Below, piece after piece: positions 9,641 through 19,543 of a stretch of 19,829 nucleotides of DNA; the first letter of the stretch is position 1, and every line of letters begins with the position of its first letter. This DNA is from Rhynchosporium graminicola. Its lineage: Eukaryota; Ascomycota; Leotiomycetes; Helotiales; Ploettnerulaceae. The notes under the pieces are model-generated. The model had not been told where the DNA came from. It saw only the letters and a list, made by a program, of their open reading frames with translations, and made no database searches. A program made the translations under genes and the position numbers. The DNA lies in contig FJUW01000050.1 of the NCBI GenBank assembly GCA_900074885.1, positions 318,026-337,854 on the forward strand, given 5' to 3'.

Positions 9641-9782
9641 AAAAGATTAAGATAGCTAGAGATAGCTTATTATAATATCTTACTATTAAGTTAGTTATTC
9701 GATAACTACTCGTATATAGCCGAGATACTAGAGATCTCTCGGATAACTATAAATCAGGGTTTAATTTAGCTTATTATAAATA

Positions 9783-11400
9783 GTATAATAGAGAAAGTCT
9801 TCGCTAACGCTCTTTTAATAACCTCCTTAGTATAAAGGAATTATAGATAGATTTTAAAGAAAGTATAATAAATACCCCGGAACTTTAACTTTTATATATC
9901 GCCGCCGAAATAGCCCTAATATACCTCTTTTTAAGCTACTATTATAGCTCTTAACTAATAAACTAGAGACCTCTCTAGTTCTAGAGGAACTTAACGCGAT
10001 CCCCCCTACTCTACCTCTGAACCTAATCTATTATACCCTTCCTTACTCTAAACGTCTCTTACCCTAGAGAACGTTAATACCTTATTAAGGAAGTACTAAC
10101 TAAGAGGGAAAAGAAAATAAAAGCGAAATTCACTAGGAGTATAATCGCTAAGTACTCCTATTACTATAGGTGACTCGAACCTAATCTATTCCCTCTTATA
10201 ACGATTAGTAGACTAGAAGGAAAAGAATAACTCTCTAAAAGATACTATAGATAGACTAATCTCCGCATAAGATAGGTTCCTTATAGGGGTCTCTCGCTTA
10301 TCTTCGACTCTCTTACTAGAACTAAGACTATAATCTCTGCGTATTCTAGAGTTTAATAAGCTAATAAACTCTATTCTAATACGTAGTACTAAGAGAGAGG
10401 ATACTATTCTTAATAAACTATCTCCTTCTCCTAGTGCCGAATTAGTAGAGTTACGCCTTAGGAAGTCTTATCTTACTAAGAAGATCCTACCCTTAGATAA
10501 TAGATCAGACTCTACCTTTCTCTAATAGAGAGTATCGATACGAGACCGGCTAGCTATAAATACTAACTATTACTCTACGGACTTCTCTCGGCGCGTTCTC
10601 GTATAGGGACTAGTTACTAGATTAGCTAAGGAGTATCTTATGCCTTAGTACTTAGCTAATAAGTTTAAGACTAGTAATAAAATAATCTCCTTATTAGAGA
10701 AGAACTTTCTTACTAGTTTAGAAGAAGATAACTATAATAACGCTTTCTATTACTTAGAAATATAATAACCTAGCTATATACGCGAGACCCTTCGCTGAGT
10801 TTCGTAGTCGATTTTAAAGCGCTACTATCTAAGGTAAGGTTAAAAAGAAGGAGTAGTTCTTCTATATATAGAATAAGATTATATTATCCTTATATGCTTT
10901 AACTCTTATTATTAAACTCACGTGGAATAAGAACTACGCTTCTATAGTTAGAACCTTACTTTCTTTTAATACTGAGCGTCGCTATAACTCCGAATATATC
11001 TATCCCGAGAAAGCTACTGCCTAAGTATAGTACTATAAGCCTACTATTACTATTACGACTTTAATTAGTTCTACTTCTTACTAGTCCCTAAGTTTAGCCC
11101 CTCGATAAACTACTTCTATACTATATATTTATACCTCTACCCTAGTACGAGCTAGTACTCCCTCCGCGCTAAAACGCCCTACTATCTCGACCGGAGAACT
11201 CCTTAGGGATTATAGCTATAAGTAGCTCGGTTATATTAAGCTAGATTACCCTAACTCGCCTAAGGTTTAATTAATCGATGAATTTCCGGAAGAGGAAACA
11301 GAAACTAAGGAAGTAGTAGAGAACGTACTCTCTGAATCTAGACTAATATTAGAAGGAAATAATAAGGCCTAGGTAAAAACTCCTTCTTAAGTCTATATAA
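9783..11400 (+). pseudogene. gag: Gypsy D gag, frameshifted
   Basis: This is the nucleocapsid/capsid gene of D. No start codon survives. A gag-like stretch in frame 2 runs to about 10780, with DRLAINTNYYSTDFSRR and LVTRLAKEYLMP near 10540-10640. Homology then moves to frame 3 (FAEFRSRF at 10791, SLYALTLIIKLTWNKNY near 10890-10940), implying a small indel near 10783-10790. A zinc knuckle lies at 11208-11249: the positions of the second Cys (11217), the His (11232) and the last Cys (11247) all read Tyr (TAT, TAT, TAC), and a Gln reads as stop. An acidic tail (FPEEETETKEVVENV) follows near 11280-11330. The first 100-200 bases are probably untranslated leader. Confidence 0.75.
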
Positions 11401-11419
11401 GTATAATCTCTTTAATCTT

Positions 11420-13215
11420 AACCTTAACTCCCTGATAGGAAGTAAGTAATTCATATATCTGATTATAGTTAGTATAAATAGGCTAGGAGTCTCTATAAGT
11501 AGCTTAATCGATACCGGAGCGAATAGTTATCTGTTTATTAATTATACTCTTACTAGATAATTATCAGGGGCCCTTAGTATTAAAATCGAGCTACTACTTT
11601 ATTCTATTCTAATATATAGTTTCTAATAGTCCGTTAGAACTTATATTACTTATTTTATATATTTATACTTTTCTATTAATAATAAGCGTATTTATAACTA
11701 CTTTTTTATTCTCCTCGATTTAGAATAGTAAAATATAATTATTAGTATTAAATAGATATAATAATTCTAAGTTAAGCTAGATACGCTTTACTATAAGCTA
11801 CTATAGCTAGAATAATATCTAGTTACCCTCTGATACGATAAGGAGATAATTATAACTCTACTATCTTATAAACCTAGTATTAATCGATCTTATTAAATTA
11901 ATACTAATACGTAGGACTCTGCTATATACTAGCTAGACTAATACTAATTACCTTAAATAGTAATAATATAGTATATTAATATATCGTTCTTACTATTTAA
12001 TCTATTTCCGCTTATTACTAAGGAATCCGAACCCTTTTCCGCTCCGAATTTATCGAGAAAGATACTTGCGCCGAAACCTTACTATAAGTGCTTCTCTTAA
12101 CCTCTGAGGATCTAGAAACCGGTTCCGATTTACTAAGTTAGTACTATAGCTTTTTATTATAATATAAAATATAAAAGCTCTGAATTATTCTTTATTAGTA
12201 TCTACGAGATAGACTGCCTTTTATAAGATTATCTAAATAGTAACTCTCCTAAGGATCCCGATACCGAATAACTCGTAGCTGAAAAGCTACTAGAATAGTA
12301 CTATACTCTTAAGGAGGCCTTTTCTAAGCGGGATTCTAATATTCTTCTGCTATATCGCTTATACGATTATAAAATTATTCCAGAAGAATTATTACTTAAT
12401 ATATATTCGCTCTTATATTAGTAATCTATAGATAAATTATAAGTAACTAAGGAGTACCTTATAGAGAGCTTAGATAAGGGATTTATCGAATCTAGCTAAA
12501 GTCCTTTCGTATTACTTATACTATTTATTAAGAAAGCTAATAGAGGATTACGCTTCTATATTAACTATTATAAGCTTAATATAATCACTCGAAAGGATTT
12601 ATACTTAATACTTAGGATCGATAAGCTCTTAACTTATATATCTAAAGTAATAATTTTTACTAAACTAGATATCCGAGTAGTTTTAATCGTATCTATATAG
12701 ACCCCGAATCAGAGGAGTATATTACTTTCCGAACCCGCTTCGGATCCTATAAATATAAAGTATTACTCTTTAGGCTTTATAATAGACCTAGTATATACTA
12801 ATAATATATAAATAATATACTACTAGACTACTTAGACGATTTCTATATAGCTTATTTAAATAATATTCTTATATACTTAGAAACGCTCTAGGAATATAAG
12901 GAATATATTAAATTAGTACTATAATACTTAATAGATATTAGACTCTAAGTAGATATTAAGAAAAGCGAATTCTATATTACTCGGACTAAATACCTCGGAT
13001 ATATCGTTACTACTAATAGAATAAAGCTAGATCCCGAGAAAGTAGTAATATTAGTAGACTAGAAGTACCCCGAAATAGTAATAGCTATAAAATCTTTCCT
13101 AGGATTCTATAGTTTCTACTATTAATTTATTCGGAATTTCGGCCTTATCGCTAAACCTCTCTTAATACTTACTAGGCTTATAGTACTATAGAATTTCACT
13201 AACGATTATAAGAAA
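11420..13215 (+). pseudogene. pol: Gypsy D protease and RT, up to the N
   Basis: A protease with SSLIDTGANSYLF (DTGA at 11510-11521) lies in frame 2. RT begins near 12480, with KKANRGLRFYINYYKLN from about 12530 and FTKLDIR near 12655. At about 12680 the frame changes (to frame 1), a 1 bp insertion or 2 bp deletion. RT continues with DPESEEYITFRTRFGSYKYK. The active site reads AYLNNILIY at 12850-12876: both catalytic Asp of YLDD are Asn (AAT AAT at 12859-12864). It then runs through KYLGYI and KSFLGFYSFYY to the N at 13216. The region between protease and RT (11600-12450) is heavily mutated linker with little recognisable sequence. Confidence 0.8.
12804..13215 (+). repeat. RT segment, first 412 bp copy (left of the N)
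   Basis: Bases 12804-13215 correspond one to one with 13217-13628, without gaps, at a spacing of 413. The copies differ at roughly 5% of sites, nearly all transitions. The segment spans the RT active site and the end of RT. It ends exactly at the N. Confidence 0.9.
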
Positions 13216-13216
13216 N
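13216..13216. other. Single ambiguous base (N), probable assembly join
   Basis: This is the only N in the window. It lies exactly between two equal 412 bp copies of the same RT segment, so the coding order runs RT end, N, RT active site again. It looks more like a join of two contigs or repeat copies than a natural base. Confidence 0.8.
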
Positions 13217-13628
13217 ATATATAAATAATATACTACTAGACTACTTAGACGATTTCTATATAGCTTACTTAGATAATATTCTTATATACTTAGAAACGCT
13301 CTAGGAATATAAAGAATATATTAAATTAGTATTATAACGCTTAATAGATACCGGACTCTAAGTAGATATTAAGAAAAGCGAATTCTATATTACTCGGACT
13401 AAATACCTCGGATATATTATTACTACTAACAGAATCGAGCTAGATCCCGAGAAGATAGTATTATTAGTAGACTAGAAGTACTCCGAAATAGTAATAGCTA
13501 TAAAATCTTTCCTAGGATTCTATAGTTTCTACTATTAATTTATTCGGAATTTCGGCCTTATCGCTAAATCTCTCTTAATACTTATTAGGCCTATAGTACT
13601 ATAGAATTTCACTGATAATTATAAGAAA
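13217..13628 (+). repeat. RT segment, second 412 bp copy (right of the N)
   Basis: This is the second copy of 12804-13215. It is less RIP-mutated: for example the active site reads AYLDN (first Asp kept, GAT at 13272), and GATACCGGA stands where the first copy has GATATTAGA. It continues in register into RNase H, so this copy belongs to the downstream coding region. Confidence 0.9.
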
Positions 13629-15791
13629 TCCTTTGATAATTTATATTAATAGCTACTATTAGTATAGAAACTATACTATTTCGACCCTAAATTATAGACT
13701 AAACTAGAAACTAATACCTCTAATAGTATAATAGCTAGAGTTATCTTCTAATTATATAAAGATAACTAGTAGTATCTAATTAGATTCTACTCTTATGTTC
13801 TTAATAGATATGAACTAAACTAGAAGATCTATAATAAGGAATTATACGCTATTATTAAGTCTTTCCGGAAATAGAGACCGGAACTTATATCTCTATAATA
13901 CTATATTAGTATATATACGGACTATCGATCCTTAGAATACTTTATAACTACTAAGGTTCTAACTAATAAGTAAGCTAGATAGATAGAATTCCTTTCCGAA
14001 TTCAACTTTTAAATTATATATATACTTAGTAAAGATAACGCTAAAGCTAATATCCTTAGCTATAGGGAATAAGACCTAAGGATATAGGAATAATAGAAAT
14101 AGGATAATAGATCTCGGGTCTTACTACCTCTAGACTACTTAGACCCTAAGATTAACGCGGAACTAGCTGAATATTATATCGATTAAATTAGTTATATATA
14201 TCTAATATTACTAGAGACTAATATACTATTAGAACTTATATATAACTCCTTCGATTTGATCGAGAAACTATATTAATTTAACTGAGAATTATTCTCTAAT
14301 AAATAGAATATATTAGAAAATAGCTATACTATTAATAATAGTTTACTACTTTATAATAGTTATCTATACGTATAACGCTATACCCCGCTATATATCTGTT
14401 TAATTAGCGAAGCCTACGATTAAGTTTCCTCTGCTTATCTAAATACTCGTAAGATTATTAAAATAATTTCTACTTATTACTACTAGAAAGGACTCGTATT
14501 AGATATAAAATAGTATACTTATAATTACTACTTCTACTAGTACTCTTATCTAAAGTAAACGAAATAGTAAGGATTCCTCTATCTATTACTAGTGCTTAGC
14601 TATCTTATATAGTACTTAGCTATAGATTTTAAGGACTTCTTACCTAATAACTAAGGGTTTAATAAGATACTAGTATTTATCGACTGCCTAAGGAAGGACT
14701 CTATATCGATACTATACTACTATAATATCGATACCCGCGGGATAGCGACGTTATTTATCTAATAGATATATCGTTTCGGATATACCTCTAAGTTAATTAT
14801 ATCTAACTAAGGAGTTTAGTTTATCTTATCCTTCTAGTAAGAGTTTTACTATATAATTAAAGTTAAGATTAAGCTCTCTATCTTCTTCTACTAGTAAACT
14901 GATAGATAAATAGAGATTATAAACCGATATATTAACTAACGCCTTAGACTCTTTATTAATTACTATTAGAGTAACTAGGGCGAACTACTATTAATAATAG
15001 ACTATGCTTAAGTAACTCTGCCTTATGATTCTATTAGTATAGCGCTTTATACCCTTAAATATAGTATACTACTACGGAATAGCTAGGATTAGAAGTAACT
15101 TACTATATTAATACTATAAGAGAAGCTTAATTATACTAATACTAAATCCTTAGCTAAATATACTAAATCCGCTATCGAGGATATAAAAGCTAATATACTA
15201 GCTACTTAGTAGAGGATAAGCGCTATAACTGACCCGAAATAGCGCAGTATTGACTAGGAAGTTAAAGATAAGGTATTTCTTTCTATAAGGAACCTTGAGA
15301 ATTACTAGCTAAGTAAGAAGCTATCTAGCCTCTAAGTAAGACTATACTAGGTCCTAGCTAAGATCAGATACTCTTATAAGCTAGATTTACCCCCTGGATC
15401 TTCTATATACGATATATTCGCCTCCGAATTACTCTTTCAGGACTCGGATAACCTATTATTAGGCTAGGAGCTACTAAACCTACCCCCGGAGGTGATCGCT
15501 ACTTAATAAGAGTAAGAGTTATAAGATATACTTACTATATAGCTCCTAAGAGGTAATATGAAGTATTAAGTTAGCTAGTTAAGCTATAACTCGGATTTAA
15601 CTTAGTATAACGCTTCCGACCTAATAAGTACTTCGTATAAGCTCAGAGACTTCTATACTACTAACTTAAGTAAACCTAGACCTCTGTATAAACTAGATTA
15701 GTAGATTAAGGCCTAGGAAGACGGAATAGATAACTATATTTACTTAGAGGATAATAAACTTTTATAGTTACTAGTATTAAAAATTTATTAC
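13217..15791 (+). pseudogene. pol: Gypsy D pol: RT end, RNase H, integrase, chromodomain
   Basis: It reads in one frame (codons starting at multiples of 3) from the N to the copia junction. RT: AYLDNILIY at 13263-13289. RNase H: KLETNTSNS at 13701, YNKELYAIIKSFRK near 13830-13870, NAKANILSYRE near 14035-14070. Integrase: Asp at 14682 (FIDC), the expected second Asp changed to Asn (AAC at 14805), Glu at 14913 (IEI), then LLLIIDYAQVTLPYDS near 14990-15035 with one Gln already TAA. A chromodomain lies at 15510-15615, with E-stop-EL-stop-DILTI, RGNMKY and YNASDL. Stops replace Gln and Trp. The C-terminus is lost to the copia insertion, and no 3' LTR follows. Confidence 0.87.
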
Positions 15792-16030
15792 TGTTGGTCC
15801 ATAGTCACGTGTTAGTCGAGTATCTGCGCCGGGGTTTAGCCGGCTAGATATATCCCCCTTACGGAGTCTCGACTACCTAGAAAAGCTAGCTACGATACAA
15901 TAGATAATACTACTACTATTATTACTGTACTTTAGCTCACGCAGACTACTTGATTATACGTACTACGATAGAGTGATACTAATATTGATCAATAGACGCA
16001 TAGATCATTTCACTCTTTGAAAGCAGTCAA

Positions 16031-16049
16031 ATTCTTAGATTCTAAGAAT
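16031..16049. repeat. 19 bp palindrome in the copia LTR
   Basis: ATTCTTAGA, one T, then TCTAAGAAT: two perfect 9 bp arms around a single base. It could be a binding site in the LTR promoter region, but no function can be shown from the sequence. Confidence 0.6.
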
Positions 16050-16235
16050 TCCGACTACTGAAAAGAGCGCGCTAGTAAATCTTGAAGAGTAGAGATATCT
16101 ACTACGGCAACAGCTTAAGTACTAGAGAAGACACGGTCTCCTCTATGCTATTTGACTTGAATTGCTAAGATAATTTACTTGGATTCTACTTGCGATACGG
16201 TTAAAGGATTCGAATTCTAGTATATTATACTATTA

Positions 16236-16280
16236 TTACCTTCTACGTACTTACCTTCTATGTACTTACCTTCTACGTAC
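16236..16280. repeat. Three 15 bp tandem units in the copia LTR
   Basis: TTACCTTCTACGTAC occurs at 16236-16250, 16251-16265 and 16266-16280, with one C/T difference in the middle unit. Short tandem units in LTR U3 regions often act as enhancer-like sites; that is only a possibility here. Confidence 0.8.
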
Positions 16281-16484
16281 TTCGATTACTACTGTAACCC
16301 GACTTCAAAGAACGCGCTTTTGAGTTGCGCTGAAAACTCGAAGTTAAAACTTAAACGCGCTACGCTAGCGCTTCCTACTACTATATAACACTTAAGAATA
16401 ACTCTATAACTACTATTCTAAATAACCTCGGAATAGTACTAAAATACTCATACGAATCAGACCTTTAATATAGTAAGAGATAAT

Positions 16485-19400
16485 AATACTCCTGAGGTTA
16501 GTGCTTTCGATACACCTGCGAACTCCGGCAAGGACCTACTAGACCCGGAGACTATACGGAAACAGGGAGAAGGTCTTATCAGATAAATTAAGAGCTCCGA
16601 CTATATAGATAGACCTATATACTTCTTATTTAAGAAGATCTACGAAAGTTAGATAGTAGACTCTTTTAAGTCTATTAAGAAATCGTTAAGTAATAACCTT
16701 ATATTCACCTTACGTACTAAAGGCGTATTTATCGAAGAAGGCGATAAACCTACGCAGGAGCTATATAAGCTTCTATATACTTTATAGAATACTATACGTA
16801 GTAGTTAGACCCTAAAAGAGCTAGAGAGTATAGCAGGAGAGAAGATACTCTCTGTATAGCTATAGTATATAGTATTAAACCTACCTATACTAGAGAAGAT
16901 ATCTGCGTAGTAATAGCGAGATAAGAGAGAGAAGGAGATAATAAATAATATAGCTACTTAATAAGACGAATTAGAGTATAAGAGATTAAAGAGAGAGTTC
17001 TATAGACTATAATAAAGACGCTATACTATACTCGGCTTACCTCCTATTAGCGAATTCGACTTTAATAAAGAATACTACGAACCTCTATAATACGACTGAG
17101 ATTCTACCGAAGGAGTATAGTAATATAAAGAGACCTCCTCTGACTAGAATAGAGAAGAGTAGCGATACTATAGAAAGCGTATACCGAAGAATACGAGGAG
17201 TAGAAAAGGAGGAGCTAAAGGAGAAGGAAGCTACTAAGGAGGAGAAGGCTACTAAGGAGGAGGAGGAGAAGGAGAAGTAGATAGCTACTAAGGAGCTAGA
17301 GGAGGAGAGAGAGAGTACTATAATATAGTATAGAAGAAGAAAGAGAAGTCATATAGAAAGGAGATCGCTAGCTTCTCTTATATATTTCTAGAAGAGATGA
17401 AATTCAAGGGAGATAGAGATAGCTTTAGTAGTAAGGTCAGAATATTCTATAACACCTGCTTAAGAGCCGAGATTCCACCGGAGGAGTATAATAAGGCGTT
17501 TCTATTAATACTAAAAGGCGCTACTCTCTAATACTATTATTATAATCTGAATAGTATCCTTAGAACCTTTTTGATTATCAGATTCGATACTATACTAAAG
17601 AATATAATAGAGTAGTTTAAGAGCGAGGAGTTTAGTAGATCTTCTCTAACTATATAGAATCTTCTTACTCTTGAATCGATTAAGGAAAAGAACCCTAGAA
17701 AGACGACTTCAGAGTACTTTAATATACTCTCTACGCAGATTAGAGAGCTATATTATAGTATACCCTTTGAATTACGCTATAAGAAGTTCGTTATAAATAA
17801 GATTATTACTATTTACTAAAGCTCGGAAGCTTACCAAATTGCTCTAGCTTAACTTATAACTTCTACTGAAAAGATAATTACTTCTATTAGAACCTCTATC
17901 GTTAACTACGAGCACGTATACCCTATAACTAGTATTACTTTTTATACTAATCGAAAATTCCGAAGCGATTCCGATAAAGGATAAGTATACGGAGAGAAAG
18001 GAGATAGTAAAGGGCGATTCAGAATATAAGAAGAGAAGAAGATAAATACGCTAGATAAGGAAAATAACGCTAAGAAGTGCTAGGTATATAATACTATAGA
18101 TTATATGTCCTTCGACTATATAGTAGAAGAAAGAGAGAAAGCTAAGGAGAAGTTTAAGGCGAAGAACTCTTCTAAGTTTAAAAGTAACTTTAGAAGAGTC
18201 TTTAAGAAAGTATATAGATAATATGTCGCAGAGTACAAAAGTATAGAAGACAAGTATATAGCTACTGCTTTTACCTTATGCGAAGCCAGGAGCGATATAG
18301 ACTACGATTCCGACGACGAAAAGCCGGAAGCTCTATTTATAACTTCTATAGGACATGTCTAAGTAGAAGCCGTATAGCTAATAATAGAAACCCTAGTAAA
18401 TACGGCTTTTAAGTATCTAATAGATACTGCCGAAGAAGCTATAGAAGAGGACCGGACCCTAGAGACGATAATAAGTAGCACCTGATATAATTAATTAGTT
18501 TTCAATAGAATTATAATCGATACTAGAGTAGTAAAGGTATCTATAGTAGGTAAAGGTTAATACGAAGCCTATAAGGCTCTGTATAAGGCTGAACTCTTGC
18601 CTTCCCGTGGAATAAACGTCAAATTCGGTATTAGTAAAGCTACTTCTATTAGTATAGTAATTATACCTTCTCTAATTAGAAAGATCTAATTTAAGGTTAT
18701 AGCTATAGATACCCTGTTTCTACTCTGTTTAGATGATATAGATAAGCTCAGAGTTATATTAGATAATCTTCGTAATATACTCGTTATACTATAGGGAGAT
18801 ATACTAGTTATATGCAGATTCGGCTATCTCTTCTTACTCTAGAAGAAGTTACTTAAGATATATATTACGGAGTGCTTCTAGTCGAATATAAAAGTACTTA
18901 TAGAGACGGATTTACGTCGACTTCACTACTGATTCGGATACCCCTTAGTAAGAAAGCTAGAAGATTTATTATAATAGGCCGGTCACGAGTATAACTCAGG
19001 GGTACTAAAGGAGCTTACTAAGCTCTATAAGCACTGCTAGCTATACGGAAGATTACTAGGTAGATTTAAGTTCAAGCTCTACGATACCGATAATATAAAT
19101 TTCAATTACGAAGTCATGATCGATATTATATAACTAGACAGTCGATAAGTCTTATATATAGTCGATTAAGGTACTACTTTCTAGAACAGAGGTTTTCTTA
19201 CTAATATATCTGCAGAATACGTATAGAACCGATTTAAGTAGGTATAGATAGATACCTACCTTAGACTACCTGATTTTATTATTATAGACGCAGGTACGTA
19301 ATTTAAGTTAAAAGAATTCGTATAGAGTGCTAAGACAGAGGGTTCTATAGTTAAAGTTATACCTGTAGAGGCTTATTACTCTATTAGTAAGGTAGAGAGA

Positions 19401-19543
19401 TACTACGGCCCCCTGAAGAGAGCTTATACGATAATTCGGAAGGAGTTGCCGCACCTTAGTCAAGATATAGCACTATAGATAGTATTCTATGTAATTAATT
19501 GTATTTCTGGACCTAGTGGAATTATACCTGTTTTACTAGTATT
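16485..19543 (+). pseudogene. gag-pol: Degenerate copia gag-pol (gag, protease, integrase)
   Basis: One frame (codons starting at multiples of 3) holds for 3.06 kb, broken only by TAA/TAG at Gln or Trp positions. Gag starts near NTPEVSAFDTPANSG at 16485 with no surviving ATG. A Gly/Tyr/Gln-rich tract lies at about 17202-17310. Capsid-like sequence includes FLEEMKFKGDRDSFSSK near 17388-17436. A CCHC-type knuckle begins with Cys at 18078; its second Cys reads Tyr at 18087, followed by EEREKAKEKF. The protease has IIDT at 18513-18524 with Gly changed to Arg (AGA at 18525). Integrase shows LYKHC near 19030, Asp at 19122 (MIDII), Asp at 19287 (IIIDAGT), Glu at 19395 (VERYYGPLKRAY) and GPSGIIPVLLVF before the break at 19543. 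The DDE triad survives, but the stops exclude a product. Confidence 0.87.
17195..17310 (+). other. Gly/Tyr/Gln-rich low-complexity tract in copia gag
   Basis: This purine-rich stretch, in the gag frame, encodes KGGAKGEGSY, GGEGY and GGGGEGEVDSY, each Tyr followed by a TAA stop that was most likely CAA (Gln), then GARGGERE. Before RIP the unit was a Tyr-Gln-Gly-Gly type repeat. GGAGGA runs lack CpA and TpG, which explains why this part remains recognisable. Confidence 0.7.

Larger units (their letters stand above)
8949..15791 (+). mobile_element. Ty3/gypsy chromovirus D, compound copy
   Basis: This third gypsy family is distinct from A and B in its RT and LTR sequence. Order: LTR plus leader fragment (8949-9365), a second full LTR (9366-9640), leader, gag, protease, RT, RNase H, integrase, chromodomain. 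It cuts the hAT transposase at 8948/8949 and is itself cut by a copia LTR at 15791/15792, so no 3' LTR is visible. The single N at 13216 with flanking copies of one RT segment means the parts left and right of it may be two different copies of the family joined in assembly. Confidence 0.85.
15792..16390 (+). repeat. 5' LTR of copia E (about 599 bp, end uncertain)
   Basis: It begins TGTTGGTCCATAG and probably ends TATAACA at 16390, read as CCAACA before RIP, giving a TGTTGG/CCAACA pair. No second copy is in the window, so the right border is a best guess from the terminus. The stretch has no coding homology and keeps CpA and TpG (10 together against 5 CpG in 15961-16080), so it is far less RIP-mutated than its surroundings. 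I could not identify a primer-binding site after 16390. Confidence 0.55.
15792..19543 (+). mobile_element. Ty1/copia element E, 5' part
   Basis: It starts with TGTTGG at 15792, directly where gypsy D coding homology ends, and carries an LTR-like leader, gag, zinc knuckle, protease and a copia-type integrase. Integrase preceding RT is the copia order; RT is not reached because another LTR begins at 19544. The 3' half should resume to the right of the window. Confidence 0.82.

Noticed and set aside
8949..9782. Two LTRs of a complete short element flanking a 142 bp interior
   Set aside because: The interior is only the start of the leader, which recurs after the second LTR. A direct duplication or self-insertion explains it better than a mini-element.
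16391..16484. tRNA primer-binding site after the copia LTR
   Set aside because: CTTAAGAATAACTC and what follows do not match an initiator-Met or other tRNA end that I recognise; the LTR border itself is uncertain.
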